This document shows positions 19,613 to 28,734 of a DNA stretch of 64,000 nucleotides, piece by piece. This DNA comes from Olleya sp. YS (GTDB lineage: Bacteria; Bacteroidota; Bacteroidia; Flavobacteriales; Flavobacteriaceae), in assembly GCF_029760915.1 (NCBI RefSeq), contig NZ_CP121685.1, positions 1,152,001 through 1,216,000 on the forward strand, written 5' to 3'. Both the position numbers and the translations under genes were made by a program. Every line of letters begins with the position of its first letter. Within the stretch, counting starts at the first letter, position 1. The notes beneath the pieces were generated by a model. The model was not told the origin of the DNA and did not search any database. It was given only the letters and a program-made list of their open reading frames with translations.

Positions 19613-20731
19613 TTATATAATTGTAGATTGTCCTAAATGAATATTAGCAAAATTAATATTCGTATCATTTGGGTTACTAATAAAATCAGCTATAAAATCG
19701 CCCACTTTAGAAGTCGTAACATTATCATTTTTAGTATTTAAATCTGGAGTTGTTATTTCTAATTTTAAAGATTTATCAACGCCTTTTTTAATAAGTTCGG
19801 CTTCCTCATATAATCCAAAATGTTCTAATAACATTGCTGCACTTAATATAGAAGCAATTGGATTTGCAATACCTTTACCTGTTGCTTGCGGATAAGACCC
19901 ATGAATAGGTTCAAACATGGCGTATTTGTCTCCAACAGATGCTGAAGCTAATAACCCAATAGATCCACCTATAACACTAGCTTCATCACTAATAACATCT
20001 CCGAACAAATTTTCTGTTAATATCACATCAAACTGTTTTGGATTTAAAATCATTTGCATAGCTGCATTGTCTACAAATAAAAAGTCCAGCTCCACGTCTG
20101 GATAATCTATTGCTAATTCAGTAACCACTTTTCTCCATAAACGAGAGGTTTCTAAAACATTGGCTTTATCAACTAAAGTCACTTTTTTCTTTCTGCTTTG
20201 AGCAGCTTTAAAAGCTAAATGTGCAATGCGTTCTATTTCTTCGCGAGAATACTCACATAAATCGGATGCTGAATTACCGTCTTCGCTTAAATATTTTTTT
20301 CCGAAATAAATCCCTCCAGTTAATTCTCTATATATACTAATGTCTGTGCCATTTATAATGTCTCGTTTTAAAGGAGATTTATTTAATAAAGTATCATAAG
20401 CTTTAACAGGTCTAATATTTGCGTATAATCCTAATTCTTTTCTAAGCTTAAGTAATCCTTGTTCCGGTCGTACTTTTGCGTTAGGGTTATTATCGTATTT
20501 AGGATGACCTATTGCACCAAATAAAATCGCATCACTAGATTTGCATAAGTCTAAAGTTGCGTCTGGTAAAGGGTTCTTTTGTTTATCTATTGCAATAGCA
20601 CCTACAGGAGCTTCTTTAAACAAAAAAGTATGGTCAAACTCTAATGCAATAGCTTTTAATACTTTTATACCTTGGTCAGTGACTTCTGGACCAATACCAT
20701 CACCTGATAAAACGGCTATATTTAATTTCAT
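19613..20731 (-). CDS. leuB: 3-isopropylmalate dehydrogenase
   Basis: LeuB oxidatively decarboxylates 3-isopropylmalate to the leucine precursor 2-ketoisocaproate, using NAD and a divalent metal. The 372 residues contain GDGIGPEVTDQ, the substrate-binding arginine region, ENLFGDVISDEASVIGGSIG with the metal aspartates, and EPIHGSYPQATGKGIANP. It is the last gene of leuA-leuC-leuD-leuB, 6 bp after leuD. Confidence 0.96.
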   Translation of the reverse strand: MKLNIAVLSGDGIGPEVTDQGIKVLKAIALEFDHTFLFKEAPVGAIAIDKQKNPLPDATLDLCKSSDAILFGAIGHPKYDNNPNAKVRPEQGLLKLRKELGLYANIRPVKAYDTLLNKSPLKRDIINGTDISIYRELTGGIYFGKKYLSEDGNSASDLCEYSREEIERIAHLAFKAAQSRKKKVTLVDKANVLETSRLWRKVVTELAIDYPDVELDFLFVDNAAMQMILNPKQFDVILTENLFGDVISDEASVIGGSIGLLASASVGDKYAMFEPIHGSYPQATGKGIANPIASILSAAMLLEHFGLYEEAELIKKGVDKSLKLEITTPDLNTKNDNVTTSKVGDFIADFISNPNDTNINFANIHLGQSTII

Positions 20732-20737
20732 GTTATA

Positions 20738-21331
20738 CTAATTAGTTTGTTGTTTAGCTTCAAAAGCTGTAATCATTTCTTTTTTACTTAATAAATAATC
20801 AATATCATCATAACCATTAATCATACAGGTTTTTTTGTAGGCATCAATCTCAAAGGGCTCACTAAAAGAAGTGCCTTCAACTGAAATCGTCTGGTTTTCT
20901 AAATTTACTTCTAATTTAATTTCAGGGTTTTCAGAGATTTCAGTCAATAGTACATTTAAAAATTCTGGAGTGACTTGTACTGGTAGTAACCCATTATTCA
21001 AGGCGTTTCCTTTGAAGATATCAGCAAAAAAACTAGAGACAATCACCTTAAAACCATAATCCGTTAAAGCCCAAGCAGCATGCTCACGACTAGAGCCACA
21101 ACCAAAATTATCGCCAGCAACTAAAATGCTACCAGAGTATTTTGGGTTGTTTAATGTAAAATCTTGGTTTATAGATTCGTCCTTATTAAAACGCCAATCT
21201 CTAAATACGTTATTTCCAAAACCATCTCTGCTTGTTGCTTTTAAAAAGCGCGCAGGAATGATTTGATCTGTATCTATATTTTCTATCGCTAACGGAATAG
21301 CTCGCGACTGTAATGTTGTAAACTTTTCCAT
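20738..21331 (-). CDS. leuD: 3-isopropylmalate dehydratase, small subunit
   Basis: LeuD is the swivelling small subunit of isopropylmalate isomerase. Its 197 residues include [14 protein letters not shown] and the substrate-binding [17 protein letters not shown] loop. The gene is separated from leuC by a single base, as expected for subunits made in equal amounts. Confidence 0.95.
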   Translation of the reverse strand: MEKFTTLQSRAIPLAIENIDTDQIIPARFLKATSRDGFGNNVFRDWRFNKDESINQDFTLNNPKYSGSILVAGDNFGCGSSREHAAWALTDYGFKVIVSSFFADIFKGNALNNGLLPVQVTPEFLNVLLTEISENPEIKLEVNLENQTISVEGTSFSEPFEIDAYKKTCMINGYDDIDYLLSKKEMITAFEAKQQTN

Positions 21332-21332
21332 A

Positions 21333-22715
21333 TTAATTCAATTGTTTTGTTACGTCCACAATTCTCCCTTCAACCGCAGTTGCTGCAGCCACTAAGGGAC
21401 TCGCCAAAATAGTTCGAGAACCTTGACCTTGACGACCTTCAAAATTTCTGTTACTGGTTGATACGCAATATTCACCTTGCGGAATCTTATCCTCATTCAT
21501 CGCTAAACACGCGCTACAACCAGGTTGACGTAATTCAAAACCTGCTTCATCAAAAATATCCTTAAGACCTTCTTTTATAATTTGTGCTTCTACTTGTTTA
21601 CTTCCAGGTACTAACCATGCAGTTACATTATTGGCTTTTTGCTTTCCTTTTATATAATTTGCAGCGACTCTAAAATCTTCAATTCTAGAATTAGTACAAC
21701 TCCCAATAAACACAAAGTTGATAGGTTTATCAATCAACGATTCACCTTTTTTAAAATCCATGTACTCTAAAGATTTTTCAAAAGAAGCATCATTTATCGT
21801 TGGGATGTTTTGGGTGACTTTTATTCCCATTCCAGGATTGGTACCATAGGTTACCATTGGTTCTATATCTTCAGCATCAAAAAAGTATTCTTTGTCAAAA
21901 GAGGCACCTTCATCTGTTGGTAAGGTTTTCCAATAGGCTACTTTATCTTCAAAAGCTTTTCCGCTTGGCGCAAATTTTCTTCCTTTTACATAATCAAAAG
22001 TGGTTTGATCTGGTGCAATCATGCCTCCACGTGCACCCATTTCGATACTCATATTACAAACGGTCATTCGACCTTCCATAGACATGTTTTCAAACACATC
22101 TCCAGCATACTCGCAGAAATAACCTGTACCTGCATTGGTGCCTAATTTAGCTATGATATACAAAATGACATCTTTAGGTAAGACGCCATTTTTTAATTTG
22201 CCATTAACCGATACTCTTAAACTTTTTGGTTTGGTCAACAATAAACATTGACTTGCAAAAACTTGAGCCACTTGACTGGTTCCTATACCAAACGCAATAG
22301 TGCCAAATGCACCATGTGTTGAGGTATGTGAGTCACCACAAACAATGGTCATTCCAGGTTGTGTGATACCTAATTCTGGTGCCATAACATGAACAATACC
22401 ATTGTATTGATGTCCAAGCTCGTAAAGTGTAATGTTATTTTTTTTGCAATTTTCAGAGAGTTGTTGAAGTTGTTTTCTAGATAACTCGTCTTTAATTGGT
22501 AAGTGTTGATTTTGGGTAGGTGTGTTGTGGTCTGCAGTCGCTACGGTATGGTTGGGACGAAAAATGGGAATCTGTCGTCGTTCCAATTCATTAAACGCTT
22601 GTGGACTTGTGACTTCATGTATTAAATGTTTGTCAATATACAGCACTTGTGGTCCATCTTTAATAGTATCGACTACATGAGTATCCCAAACTTTATCAAA
22701 TAGTGTCTTCTTCAT
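21333..22715 (-). CDS. leuC: 3-isopropylmalate dehydratase, large subunit
   Basis: LeuC carries the catalytic 4Fe-4S cluster that moves the hydroxyl of isopropylmalate. The cluster cysteines are visible in GSCTNSR and GCSACLAM, and the [12 protein letters not shown] and [12 protein letters not shown] motifs are intact in 460 residues. It starts immediately after the leuA stop. Confidence 0.96.
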   Translation of the reverse strand: MKKTLFDKVWDTHVVDTIKDGPQVLYIDKHLIHEVTSPQAFNELERRQIPIFRPNHTVATADHNTPTQNQHLPIKDELSRKQLQQLSENCKKNNITLYELGHQYNGIVHVMAPELGITQPGMTIVCGDSHTSTHGAFGTIAFGIGTSQVAQVFASQCLLLTKPKSLRVSVNGKLKNGVLPKDVILYIIAKLGTNAGTGYFCEYAGDVFENMSMEGRMTVCNMSIEMGARGGMIAPDQTTFDYVKGRKFAPSGKAFEDKVAYWKTLPTDEGASFDKEYFFDAEDIEPMVTYGTNPGMGIKVTQNIPTINDASFEKSLEYMDFKKGESLIDKPINFVFIGSCTNSRIEDFRVAANYIKGKQKANNVTAWLVPGSKQVEAQIIKEGLKDIFDEAGFELRQPGCSACLAMNEDKIPQGEYCVSTSNRNFEGRQGQGSRTILASPLVAAATAVEGRIVDVTKQLN

Positions 22716-23891
22716 TTATGCACTAATTATTTGTTGGTACACATTGCTTGTTTCAATAATCTGATGAATATCATTATCGTTAACTTCCTTTTTTCTATCT
22801 GCAAAAGTTAAAAAGTTTGCATAGACATCATCTAATTGCAATTTGGTTAACTCATAACCAACATTTTTAGCTCTGTACGCCAAAGCAGCTCTTCCGCTTC
22901 TAGCGGTTAATACAATTGCAGATTCTGTGACACCAACATCTTTAGGATCTATAATTTCATACGTTTCACGGTTTTTAATCACACCATCTTGATGAATTCC
23001 AGAGCTATGCGCAAATGCATTAGCACCCACAATAGCTTTATTTGGTTGCGTGTAAATACCCATACTATCACTTACTAACTGACTTATACCATATAATCTT
23101 GTGGTATCAATATTGGTGTCTAAATTTAAATAAGGATGCTGCTTTAAAACCATAACGACTTCTTCTAAAGCGGTATTTCCAGCACGCTCTCCAATACCGT
23201 TTATGGTACTTTCAATTTGTCGTGCACCATTAATAACACCTTCAATTGAGTTAGCTGTTGCTAAACCTAAATCGTTGTGACAATGACAAGATAAAATGGC
23301 GTTTTCAATACCTTTTACGTTTTCCATTAGGTATTTCATTTTTGCGCCATACTCGCTTGGTAAACAATAACCAGTTGTATCCGGAATATTTAAAACGGTT
23401 GCACCAGCTTTAATAGCTGCTTCACAAACTCTTGCTAAATAATCATTGTCTGTGCGACCTGCATCTTCAGCATAAAACTCCACATCTTCAACAAACGTTT
23501 TTGCATAGGCAACTGCATCAAATGCACGTTTGATAATATCTTGTTTATTAGAATTGAATTTGAATTTTATATGAGAGTCGGAAGTACCAATTCCTGTGTG
23601 GATTCTTGGTTTTTTTGCAAATTTTAAAGCTTCTGAAGCAACTTTAATATCGTTTTTTACAGCACGTGTTAATCCGCATACTGTAGCATTTTTTACAATT
23701 TTAGAAATAGCTTCAACCGATTTAAAATCGCCTGGACTTGAGACGGGAAAGCCTGCTTCTATCACATCGACGCCTAAGATGTCAAGCTGTTTAGCGATGA
23801 CGACTTTTTGTTCGGTGTTTAATTTACAACCAGGTACTTGTTCGCCATCCCGAAGTGTAGTGTCAAATATTTGAATGTGTTCTTTCGACAT
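22716..23891 (-). CDS. leuA: 2-isopropylmalate synthase, short form without regulatory domain
   Basis: LeuA condenses 2-ketoisovalerate with acetyl-CoA. The TIM-barrel catalytic domain is complete ([12 protein letters not shown] start, [15 protein letters not shown] metal motif, NGIGERAGN). The protein stops at 391 residues, right after the linker helices. The ~120-residue LeuA dimer domain that binds leucine in ~510-residue enzymes is absent. The isopropylmalate role is supported by the operon (leuC, leuD, leuB follow) rather than by the barrel alone, which is shared with citramalate and homocitrate synthases. Confidence 0.92.
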   Translation of the reverse strand: MSKEHIQIFDTTLRDGEQVPGCKLNTEQKVVIAKQLDILGVDVIEAGFPVSSPGDFKSVEAISKIVKNATVCGLTRAVKNDIKVASEALKFAKKPRIHTGIGTSDSHIKFKFNSNKQDIIKRAFDAVAYAKTFVEDVEFYAEDAGRTDNDYLARVCEAAIKAGATVLNIPDTTGYCLPSEYGAKMKYLMENVKGIENAILSCHCHNDLGLATANSIEGVINGARQIESTINGIGERAGNTALEEVVMVLKQHPYLNLDTNIDTTRLYGISQLVSDSMGIYTQPNKAIVGANAFAHSSGIHQDGVIKNRETYEIIDPKDVGVTESAIVLTARSGRAALAYRAKNVGYELTKLQLDDVYANFLTFADRKKEVNDNDIHQIIETSNVYQQIISA

Positions 23892-23894
23892 TTT

Positions 23895-23972
23895 GTAAGA
23901 ATTATTTTTCTATTGTAGTACTAATTTATACTTTGGTTAAAAGTTTGGCAGTACTTGTTTTTTAATTCTTAC
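23895..23972 (-). promoter_or_regulatory. leuA leader with long inverted repeat at the start codon
   Basis: A perfect 10-base inverted repeat, GTAAGAATTA at 23963-23972 and TAATTCTTAC at 23895-23904 in minus-strand reading, brackets the leader. Its second arm ends three bases before the leuA ATG. In RNA it would enclose the ribosome-binding region, with an inner AGTACT/AGTACT pairing possible. No leucine-rich leader peptide is seen. Confidence 0.4.
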
Positions 23973-24038
23973 GATGTTCAGTCAAAATTTTACTTTTTAA
24001 GTAACTGACATTCAAGCAATTAATATCAATTTTGATTG

Positions 24039-25583
24039 ATGACTAAAGAGCAAAAAGATAATTTATTTTTATTGGTTAAATCCTTAACTAAATCTGAAAA
24101 ACGACAATTTAAATTGTATGTTGGGCGACTTGGAGTGAATTCTGATTCTAAATTTTTAAATCTTTTCAACTTGTTAGATAAAGCACAGGTTTATGACGAA
24201 ACGAGTATTTTAAAAAGTGGAATTGTTAAAAAACAGCAATTAGCCAACGTCAAAGCCCATTTATACAAGCAGATTCTAATAAGCTTAAAATTAAACCCAT
24301 CACATCAAAATATTCGCTCACAAATTAGAGAACAATTGGATTTTGCATCTATTTTATACCACAAAGGGTTGTATAAACAAAGTCTTAAAATTTTAGATAA
24401 AGCTAAGGACGTTGCTATTTTTAATGAAGAAAAAAATCTTGCTTTCGAAATTGTTGAACTTGAAAAAATTATTGAAGCTCAGTACATCACCAGAAGTATA
24501 AGTAATCGAGCAGATCAGCTAACGATTCAAGCTAAGGAGTTAAGCGAGTTAAATGTAATAACAAGCAAGCTCTCTAATTTATCTTTACAACTATATAGTA
24601 TTATTTTAAAGACTGGTTACGTTAAAAACGAAACAGAAAGCAAAGCCATAACAAAATATTTTAATGACAGATTGCCAAAATTAACATTCTCTGCATTAGG
24701 TTTTAGAGAGAAATTATGGTTTTATAAAGCACACCTCTGGTATAGTTTTTTAATGCAAGATTTTTTAAATTGTTATAAATATGCATTAAAATGGGTTGAT
24801 TTATTTTATGAAAACCCTAATATGATAAGTTTAAACCCTGTTTTTTTCTTAAAAGGGAATAACTATTTATTAGAAGCCTTATACTTTATAAAAAACAAGC
24901 CAAAATTTATTAAAAAACTCAACGAGTTTAATACTGTAGTAAGTCAATCCAATTTTCCAAAAGACGAAAATGTATCCACATTAGTGTTTTTATATGGTAA
25001 TTTTCATAATATCAATCAGTATTTTATAGATGGAAGTTTTGAAGAAGGTTTGATATTGATACCAAAGATAGAAGCAGAATTAGCTCAGTTTGATAATAAC
25101 ATTGACGAGCATCATAAAATGATTTTTTATTACAAATTTGCCAGTTTGCATTTTGGGGTAGGCAATAATAAAGCATGCATAAAATATTTAGATAAAATTA
25201 TCTCTAATAGATCATTGTCAATGCGTGAAGACTTACTTTGTTTTTCAAGAGTTTTAAACTTAGTAGCACATTATGAAGCAGGTTTAGATTATCATTTAGA
25301 AACCTTATTGCGTAGTACATATAAGTTTTTAATAAAAATGAATGACTTGCACGAAGTACAAAAAGAAATGATTAAATTTATAAGAGGTTTGCAAGATATT
25401 TACCCTCAAGACATTAAAAATGAGTTTAAAAAACTATTGCAAGTTTTAAAACAATATGAAGACCATCCGTTTGAGCGTCGTGCATTCTTATATCTAGATA
25501 TTATTTCATGGTTAGAAAGTAAAATAGAAAACAAACCAGTGGGTCAAATAGTAAAGGATAAATACTTACAGTTATATGCTTAA
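24039..25583 (+). CDS. conserved hypothetical helical-repeat protein
   Basis: I do not recognise a named family. The 514-residue soluble product is almost wholly alpha-helical, with repeated ~35-residue helix pairs reminiscent of TPR solenoids (for example KQSLKILDKAKDVAIFNEEK). Its charged N-terminus (KSLTKSEKRQFKLYVGRLG) looks like a small helical domain. There is no signal peptide or membrane segment. ATG 24039 is chosen over the in-frame TTG three bases earlier. It is divergent from leuA and followed by a ~250-bp gap that holds only the next gene's promoter. A scaffolding or regulatory role is possible but not supported. Confidence 0.7.
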   Translation: MTKEQKDNLFLLVKSLTKSEKRQFKLYVGRLGVNSDSKFLNLFNLLDKAQVYDETSILKSGIVKKQQLANVKAHLYKQILISLKLNPSHQNIRSQIREQLDFASILYHKGLYKQSLKILDKAKDVAIFNEEKNLAFEIVELEKIIEAQYITRSISNRADQLTIQAKELSELNVITSKLSNLSLQLYSIILKTGYVKNETESKAITKYFNDRLPKLTFSALGFREKLWFYKAHLWYSFLMQDFLNCYKYALKWVDLFYENPNMISLNPVFFLKGNNYLLEALYFIKNKPKFIKKLNEFNTVVSQSNFPKDENVSTLVFLYGNFHNINQYFIDGSFEEGLILIPKIEAELAQFDNNIDEHHKMIFYYKFASLHFGVGNNKACIKYLDKIISNRSLSMREDLLCFSRVLNLVAHYEAGLDYHLETLLRSTYKFLIKMNDLHEVQKEMIKFIRGLQDIYPQDIKNEFKKLLQVLKQYEDHPFERRAFLYLDIISWLESKIENKPVGQIVKDKYLQLYA

Positions 25584-25792
25584 TAAAAGCATTTGAAATT
25601 TATATGAAATTTCAAAAGGAATAAAATAATTATTCATCAATTAAGTTAATTAAATAAGTCAAGACTGTATTTTGATGATTTATAATGTTATCAAATCATC
25701 AAATATCATACTAAAAAAGCCTAAAATTAGCATTTCGTCGAAAAAAACAGCGCTTTAAAGAGGTTTTTTTATAAAAAAGAGTTTTAAAAGTT

Positions 25793-25821
25793 TTGATAGC
25801 ATAGTTTTTTTTATACATTTA
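25793..25821 (+). promoter_or_regulatory. promoter of the PID-CTERM-like gene
   Basis: TTG at 25793-25795 and TACATTTA at 25814-25821 are separated by 18 bp. This is close to the Bacteroidota TTG-N17-23-TAnnTTTG promoter, 16 bp before the ATG. Confidence 0.55.
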
Positions 25822-25837
25822 CACCCTCAAATCAGCG

Positions 25838-26044
25838 ATGAAGAAAAATAAAACATTAATAGCTTTAGTCTTATTTTTATTAATAAGTATAGTTGGTGTG
25901 TCTCAAATTGTGACACCTCCACCTCCACAACAGCCACCACCTGTAGGTCTTCCTATAGATAATGGTATAGTCTTGTTAGTTGTTTTGGGTCTAATTTATG
26001 GTGTTTACAAAGTAATGTCTTCTAGAAAAAAATCAAACGTTTAA
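25838..26044 (+). CDS. small PID-CTERM-like membrane/sorting-signal protein
   Basis: The 68-residue product is almost only targeting signals. A signal peptide (MKKNKTLIALVLFLLISIVGVSQ) leads into a proline run (TPPPPQQPPPVG), then the motif LPIDNG, a hydrophobic helix (about residues 45-60) and a basic tail SSRKK. This matches the flavobacterial tripartite LPIDGG-helix-basic pattern I know as PID-CTERM, thought to be a C-terminal sorting tag by analogy with PEP-CTERM. What remains between the two signals is only the proline linker. Its last 12 bp overlap the convergent ribE gene. Function unknown. Confidence 0.75.
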   Translation: MKKNKTLIALVLFLLISIVGVSQIVTPPPPQQPPPVGLPIDNGIVLLVVLGLIYGVYKVMSSRKKSNV

Positions 26045-26623
26045 CTCGGTTAAGCGCTTTACGTATTTCCCAATTACATCAAACTCTAAATTCACTTTAG
26101 TGCCAATTTTAAAAGTTTTAAAATTTGTGTGCTCAAAAGTATATGGAATAATAGCAACACTAAAGCTGTTTTTAGCAGAGTTTACAACCGTAAGACTTAC
26201 TCCGTTTACAGTTATAGACCCTTTTTCAATAGTAATATTATTTAATTTTGGGTCATACTCAAAAGTATACAACCAACTTCCGTTAGTCTCTTTAGCCTCA
26301 ATACAAATAGCAGTTTGATCTACATGACCTTGTACAATATGACCATCTAATCTATCGCCAAGTTTCATAGCGCGTTCAATATTTACTTGGGCGTTAATTT
26401 TTAAATCACCAATATTGGTTTTATCTAATGTCTCTTTTATGGCAGTTACCGTATATTCATTATTATTTATTCTAACAACGGTCAAACACACACCATTATG
26501 CGCGACACTTTGATCAATTTTTAATTGACTAGTAATATCGCAAGCTATGGTAATATCTAGATTACCTTTTGAGGTAGACATCTGTTTTACTGTACCAAGT
26601 GTTTCAATTATTCCTGTAAACAT
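26033..26623 (-). CDS. ribE: riboflavin synthase, alpha chain
   Basis: The enzyme dismutates two 6,7-dimethyl-8-ribityllumazine molecules to riboflavin. The 196 residues form two lumazine-binding repeats. The first begins MFTGIIETLGTV with VAHNGVCLTVV, and the second has KLGDRLDGHIVQGHVD and GVSLTVVNS. Length and the FTGIIE start are standard. No FMN riboswitch is visible in the 66-bp gap to the divergent pdxA. Confidence 0.95.
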   Translation of the reverse strand: MFTGIIETLGTVKQMSTSKGNLDITIACDITSQLKIDQSVAHNGVCLTVVRINNNEYTVTAIKETLDKTNIGDLKINAQVNIERAMKLGDRLDGHIVQGHVDQTAICIEAKETNGSWLYTFEYDPKLNNITIEKGSITVNGVSLTVVNSAKNSFSVAIIPYTFEHTNFKTFKIGTKVNLEFDVIGKYVKRLTELNV

Positions 26624-26689
26624 AAACTTAATCGTATTATTTGGTTAAATTTGCTTTGGTAAATTTACAAACAATAGTTAGTAGTATTA

Positions 26690-27736
26690 ATGAAGAAAGA
26701 AGAAAATATTAAAGTAGGAATTTCTATAGGTGACCTTAACGGAATTGGAGCTGAAATTGTTTTAAAAATCTTTGAAGACAATAGGATGTTAGAGTTTTGT
26801 ACTCCAGTAATTTTTGCATCTATAAAAACTATGAGTTTTGTAAAAAACCATTTCAATTTAGACATAAAATTAAATGGTATCCATAGTGTAGGACAGGCTA
26901 TAACTGGTCGTGTTAATGTGTTGAATTGTTGGAAAGAAAACGTAGATGTTAATTTTGGGCAAGAGGATATTAAAATTGGCGAGTATGCTATAAAATCTCT
27001 AGAACAAGCAACAAAAGCCTTAAAAAACAACGAGATAGATGTATTGGTGACTGCTCCAATAAATAAGCATAACATACAGTCCGAAACTTTTAAATTTCCA
27101 GGTCATACAGATTATTTAAACCAAGAATTAGAAGGTAATAGTCTTATGTTTATGGTAACAGAAGGTTTAAGGGTTGGATTGTTTACGGATCATGTTCCAG
27201 TAAAAGATATAGCCACCCATATTACACCACAACTTATAGAAGAAAAAATAAGTACAGTTTATAACTCACTTAAGCAGGATTTTAAAATAAATAAGCCTAA
27301 AATAGCTGTTTTAGGCATCAATCCTCATACAGGTGATAATGGAGTTATTGGAAATGAAGATGATGAGGTGTTACGTCCTACTCTTCAGAAAATAAAAGAG
27401 TCAGGTAAATTAGTTTTTGGTCCATATGCAGCAGATAGTTTTTTTGGATCCAACAATTATAAAAACTTTGATGCTATAATCGCATCCTATCATGACCAAG
27501 GATTAATACCATTTAAAACTTTATCTTTTGGTCAAGGAGTTAATTATACCGCTGGATTAAATCGTGTTAGAACTTCTCCAGACCATGGGACAGCCTATGA
27601 AATTGCTGGAAAAGGAACAGCAGATGCTAGTTCGTTTAAAGAAGCTATTTTTACTGGAATTCAGATTTTTAAAAACAGAATCGAATATCAAGAAATCAGT
27701 CAAAACCCACTAGGATTTTCTAAACGAAAGATATAA
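26690..27736 (+). CDS. pdxA: 4-hydroxythreonine-4-phosphate dehydrogenase
   Basis: PdxA oxidises 4-phosphohydroxy-threonine in DXP-dependent vitamin B6 synthesis. The metal-binding histidines lie in KFPGHTDYL, DQGLIPFKTL (preceded by SYH) and TSPDHGTAYEIAG. The start KVGISIGDLNGIGAE is typical, and 348 residues is normal length. It precedes the yceD-rpmF-fabH cluster, an arrangement common in this phylum. Confidence 0.95.
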   Translation: MKKEENIKVGISIGDLNGIGAEIVLKIFEDNRMLEFCTPVIFASIKTMSFVKNHFNLDIKLNGIHSVGQAITGRVNVLNCWKENVDVNFGQEDIKIGEYAIKSLEQATKALKNNEIDVLVTAPINKHNIQSETFKFPGHTDYLNQELEGNSLMFMVTEGLRVGLFTDHVPVKDIATHITPQLIEEKISTVYNSLKQDFKINKPKIAVLGINPHTGDNGVIGNEDDEVLRPTLQKIKESGKLVFGPYAADSFFGSNNYKNFDAIIASYHDQGLIPFKTLSFGQGVNYTAGLNRVRTSPDHGTAYEIAGKGTADASSFKEAIFTGIQIFKNRIEYQEISQNPLGFSKRKI

Positions 27737-27778
27737 ACAAAAAAATGTTTATAAGTCTTCAATATAAAGAAAATTTTA

Positions 27779-27786
27779 TATATTTG
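27779..27786 (+). promoter_or_regulatory. -7 promoter element upstream of yceD
   Basis: TATATTTG is an exact match to the Bacteroidota TAnnTTTG element, 22 bp before the yceD ATG. No clear TTG lies at the -33 distance. Confidence 0.5.
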
Positions 27787-27808
27787 CAGGCTCAAAATAG
27801 ATGTGGTA

Positions 27809-28348
27809 ATGAAGCAATTAAAAGAATTTACAATACCATTTGTAGGTTTAAAGGTAGGAAAACATCATTTTGATTATAGTATAGATCAAACGTTCTTTAA
27901 TCATTTTGAGTATGAAGATTTTAATTCCTGTAATATCCAGGTTGATTTAATTTTAGAAAAAAAATCAACGTTATTAGAATTAAATTTTCAAATTTCAGGA
28001 ACAGTAAATGTAAACTGTGATGTCACCAATGAACCTTACGACCAAGCCATATCTAATGAGTTTGAATTGGTAGTAAAGTTTGGCGAAGAATATAATGATG
28101 ACCATATTGACATATTAATCATTCCACATGGCGAATATGAAATTAATGTTCAACAATATATCTATGAATTAGTAGTATTAGCATTACCAAGTAAACGCAT
28201 ACATCCTGGAATTGAAGACGGAACATTAGATTCTGAAATACTTGACAAACTAGAAGAACTTAGTCCAAAGCTAAAAGACACAAAAGAAGATAAAGAGGAA
28301 ACAGATCCTCGTTGGAACACATTAAAAAAACTATTAACGGATAAATAA
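27809..28348 (+). CDS. yceD: YceD-family (DUF177) protein
   Basis: A 179-residue member of the DUF177 family that precedes rpmF in most bacteria. In E. coli it has been linked to 23S rRNA accumulation; its biochemical role is not settled. Visible features are the central VNCDVTNEPYDQ segment, a beta-rich middle and the acidic C-terminus ending DPRWNTLKKLL, a typical DUF177 ending. ATG 27809 is preferred over the GTG at 27803. The rpmF start follows after 9 bp. Confidence 0.88.
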   Translation: MKQLKEFTIPFVGLKVGKHHFDYSIDQTFFNHFEYEDFNSCNIQVDLILEKKSTLLELNFQISGTVNVNCDVTNEPYDQAISNEFELVVKFGEEYNDDHIDILIIPHGEYEINVQQYIYELVVLALPSKRIHPGIEDGTLDSEILDKLEELSPKLKDTKEDKEETDPRWNTLKKLLTDK

Positions 28349-28357
28349 CAATATAAA

Positions 28358-28558
28358 ATGGCACATCCTAAAAGAAAAATCTCGAAAACAAGAAGAGATA
28401 AAAGAAGAACACATTATAAAGCAACTGCGCCACAAATTGCAACTTGCCCAACTACAGGTGAAGCACACTTATATCATAGAGCTCATTGGAGTGAAGGAAA
28501 ACTTTATTACAGAGGTCAAGTGTTAATTGACAATTCAGTAGAAGAAAACGAAGCATAA
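28358..28558 (+). CDS. rpmF: 50S ribosomal protein L32
   Basis: The 66-residue protein begins [19 protein letters not shown], the conserved L32 N-terminus. Only one cysteine remains where zinc-binding L32 has four, so this is a non-zinc form. It is co-transcribed with yceD and ends with a strong terminator. Confidence 0.97.
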   Translation: MAHPKRKISKTRRDKRRTHYKATAPQIATCPTTGEAHLYHRAHWSEGKLYYRGQVLIDNSVEENEA

Positions 28559-28578
28559 TTACTATGCATGCATATAAT

Positions 28579-28606
28579 AAAACGCTCACTTGTGGGCGTT
28601 TTTTTT
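28579..28606 (+). terminator. intrinsic terminator after rpmF
   Basis: AAAACGCTCAC / GTGGGCGTTTT forms a GC-containing stem with one G-T pair, followed by a T run (28599-28606), ~20 bp after the rpmF stop. Confidence 0.85.
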
Positions 28607-28658
28607 ATGATTAATTTTTCTTTACGTTAAAAAGCATTTACTTTGCATAGAATTAGTC

Positions 28659-28709
28659 TAAATTTGACTAATTTTATTAAATTAAAGTCAAATTCGGTCA
28701 TTTTTGACC
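28659..28709 (+). promoter_or_regulatory. fabH promoter with clustered GTCA/TGAC inverted repeats
   Basis: TAAATTTG (28659-28666) matches the -7 consensus. It overlaps a perfect inverted repeat, AATTTGACT at 28661-28669 and AGTCAAATT at 28686-28694. This is followed at once by a second palindrome, GGTCA-N4-TGACC, at 28696-28709, with a further TTGACT at 28715. The tight cluster over the promoter suggests an operator for a fatty-acid-responsive regulator. The regulator itself is not identified. Confidence 0.5.
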
Positions 28710-28734
28710 TTTTTTTGACTAAAATAGCTAAAAT

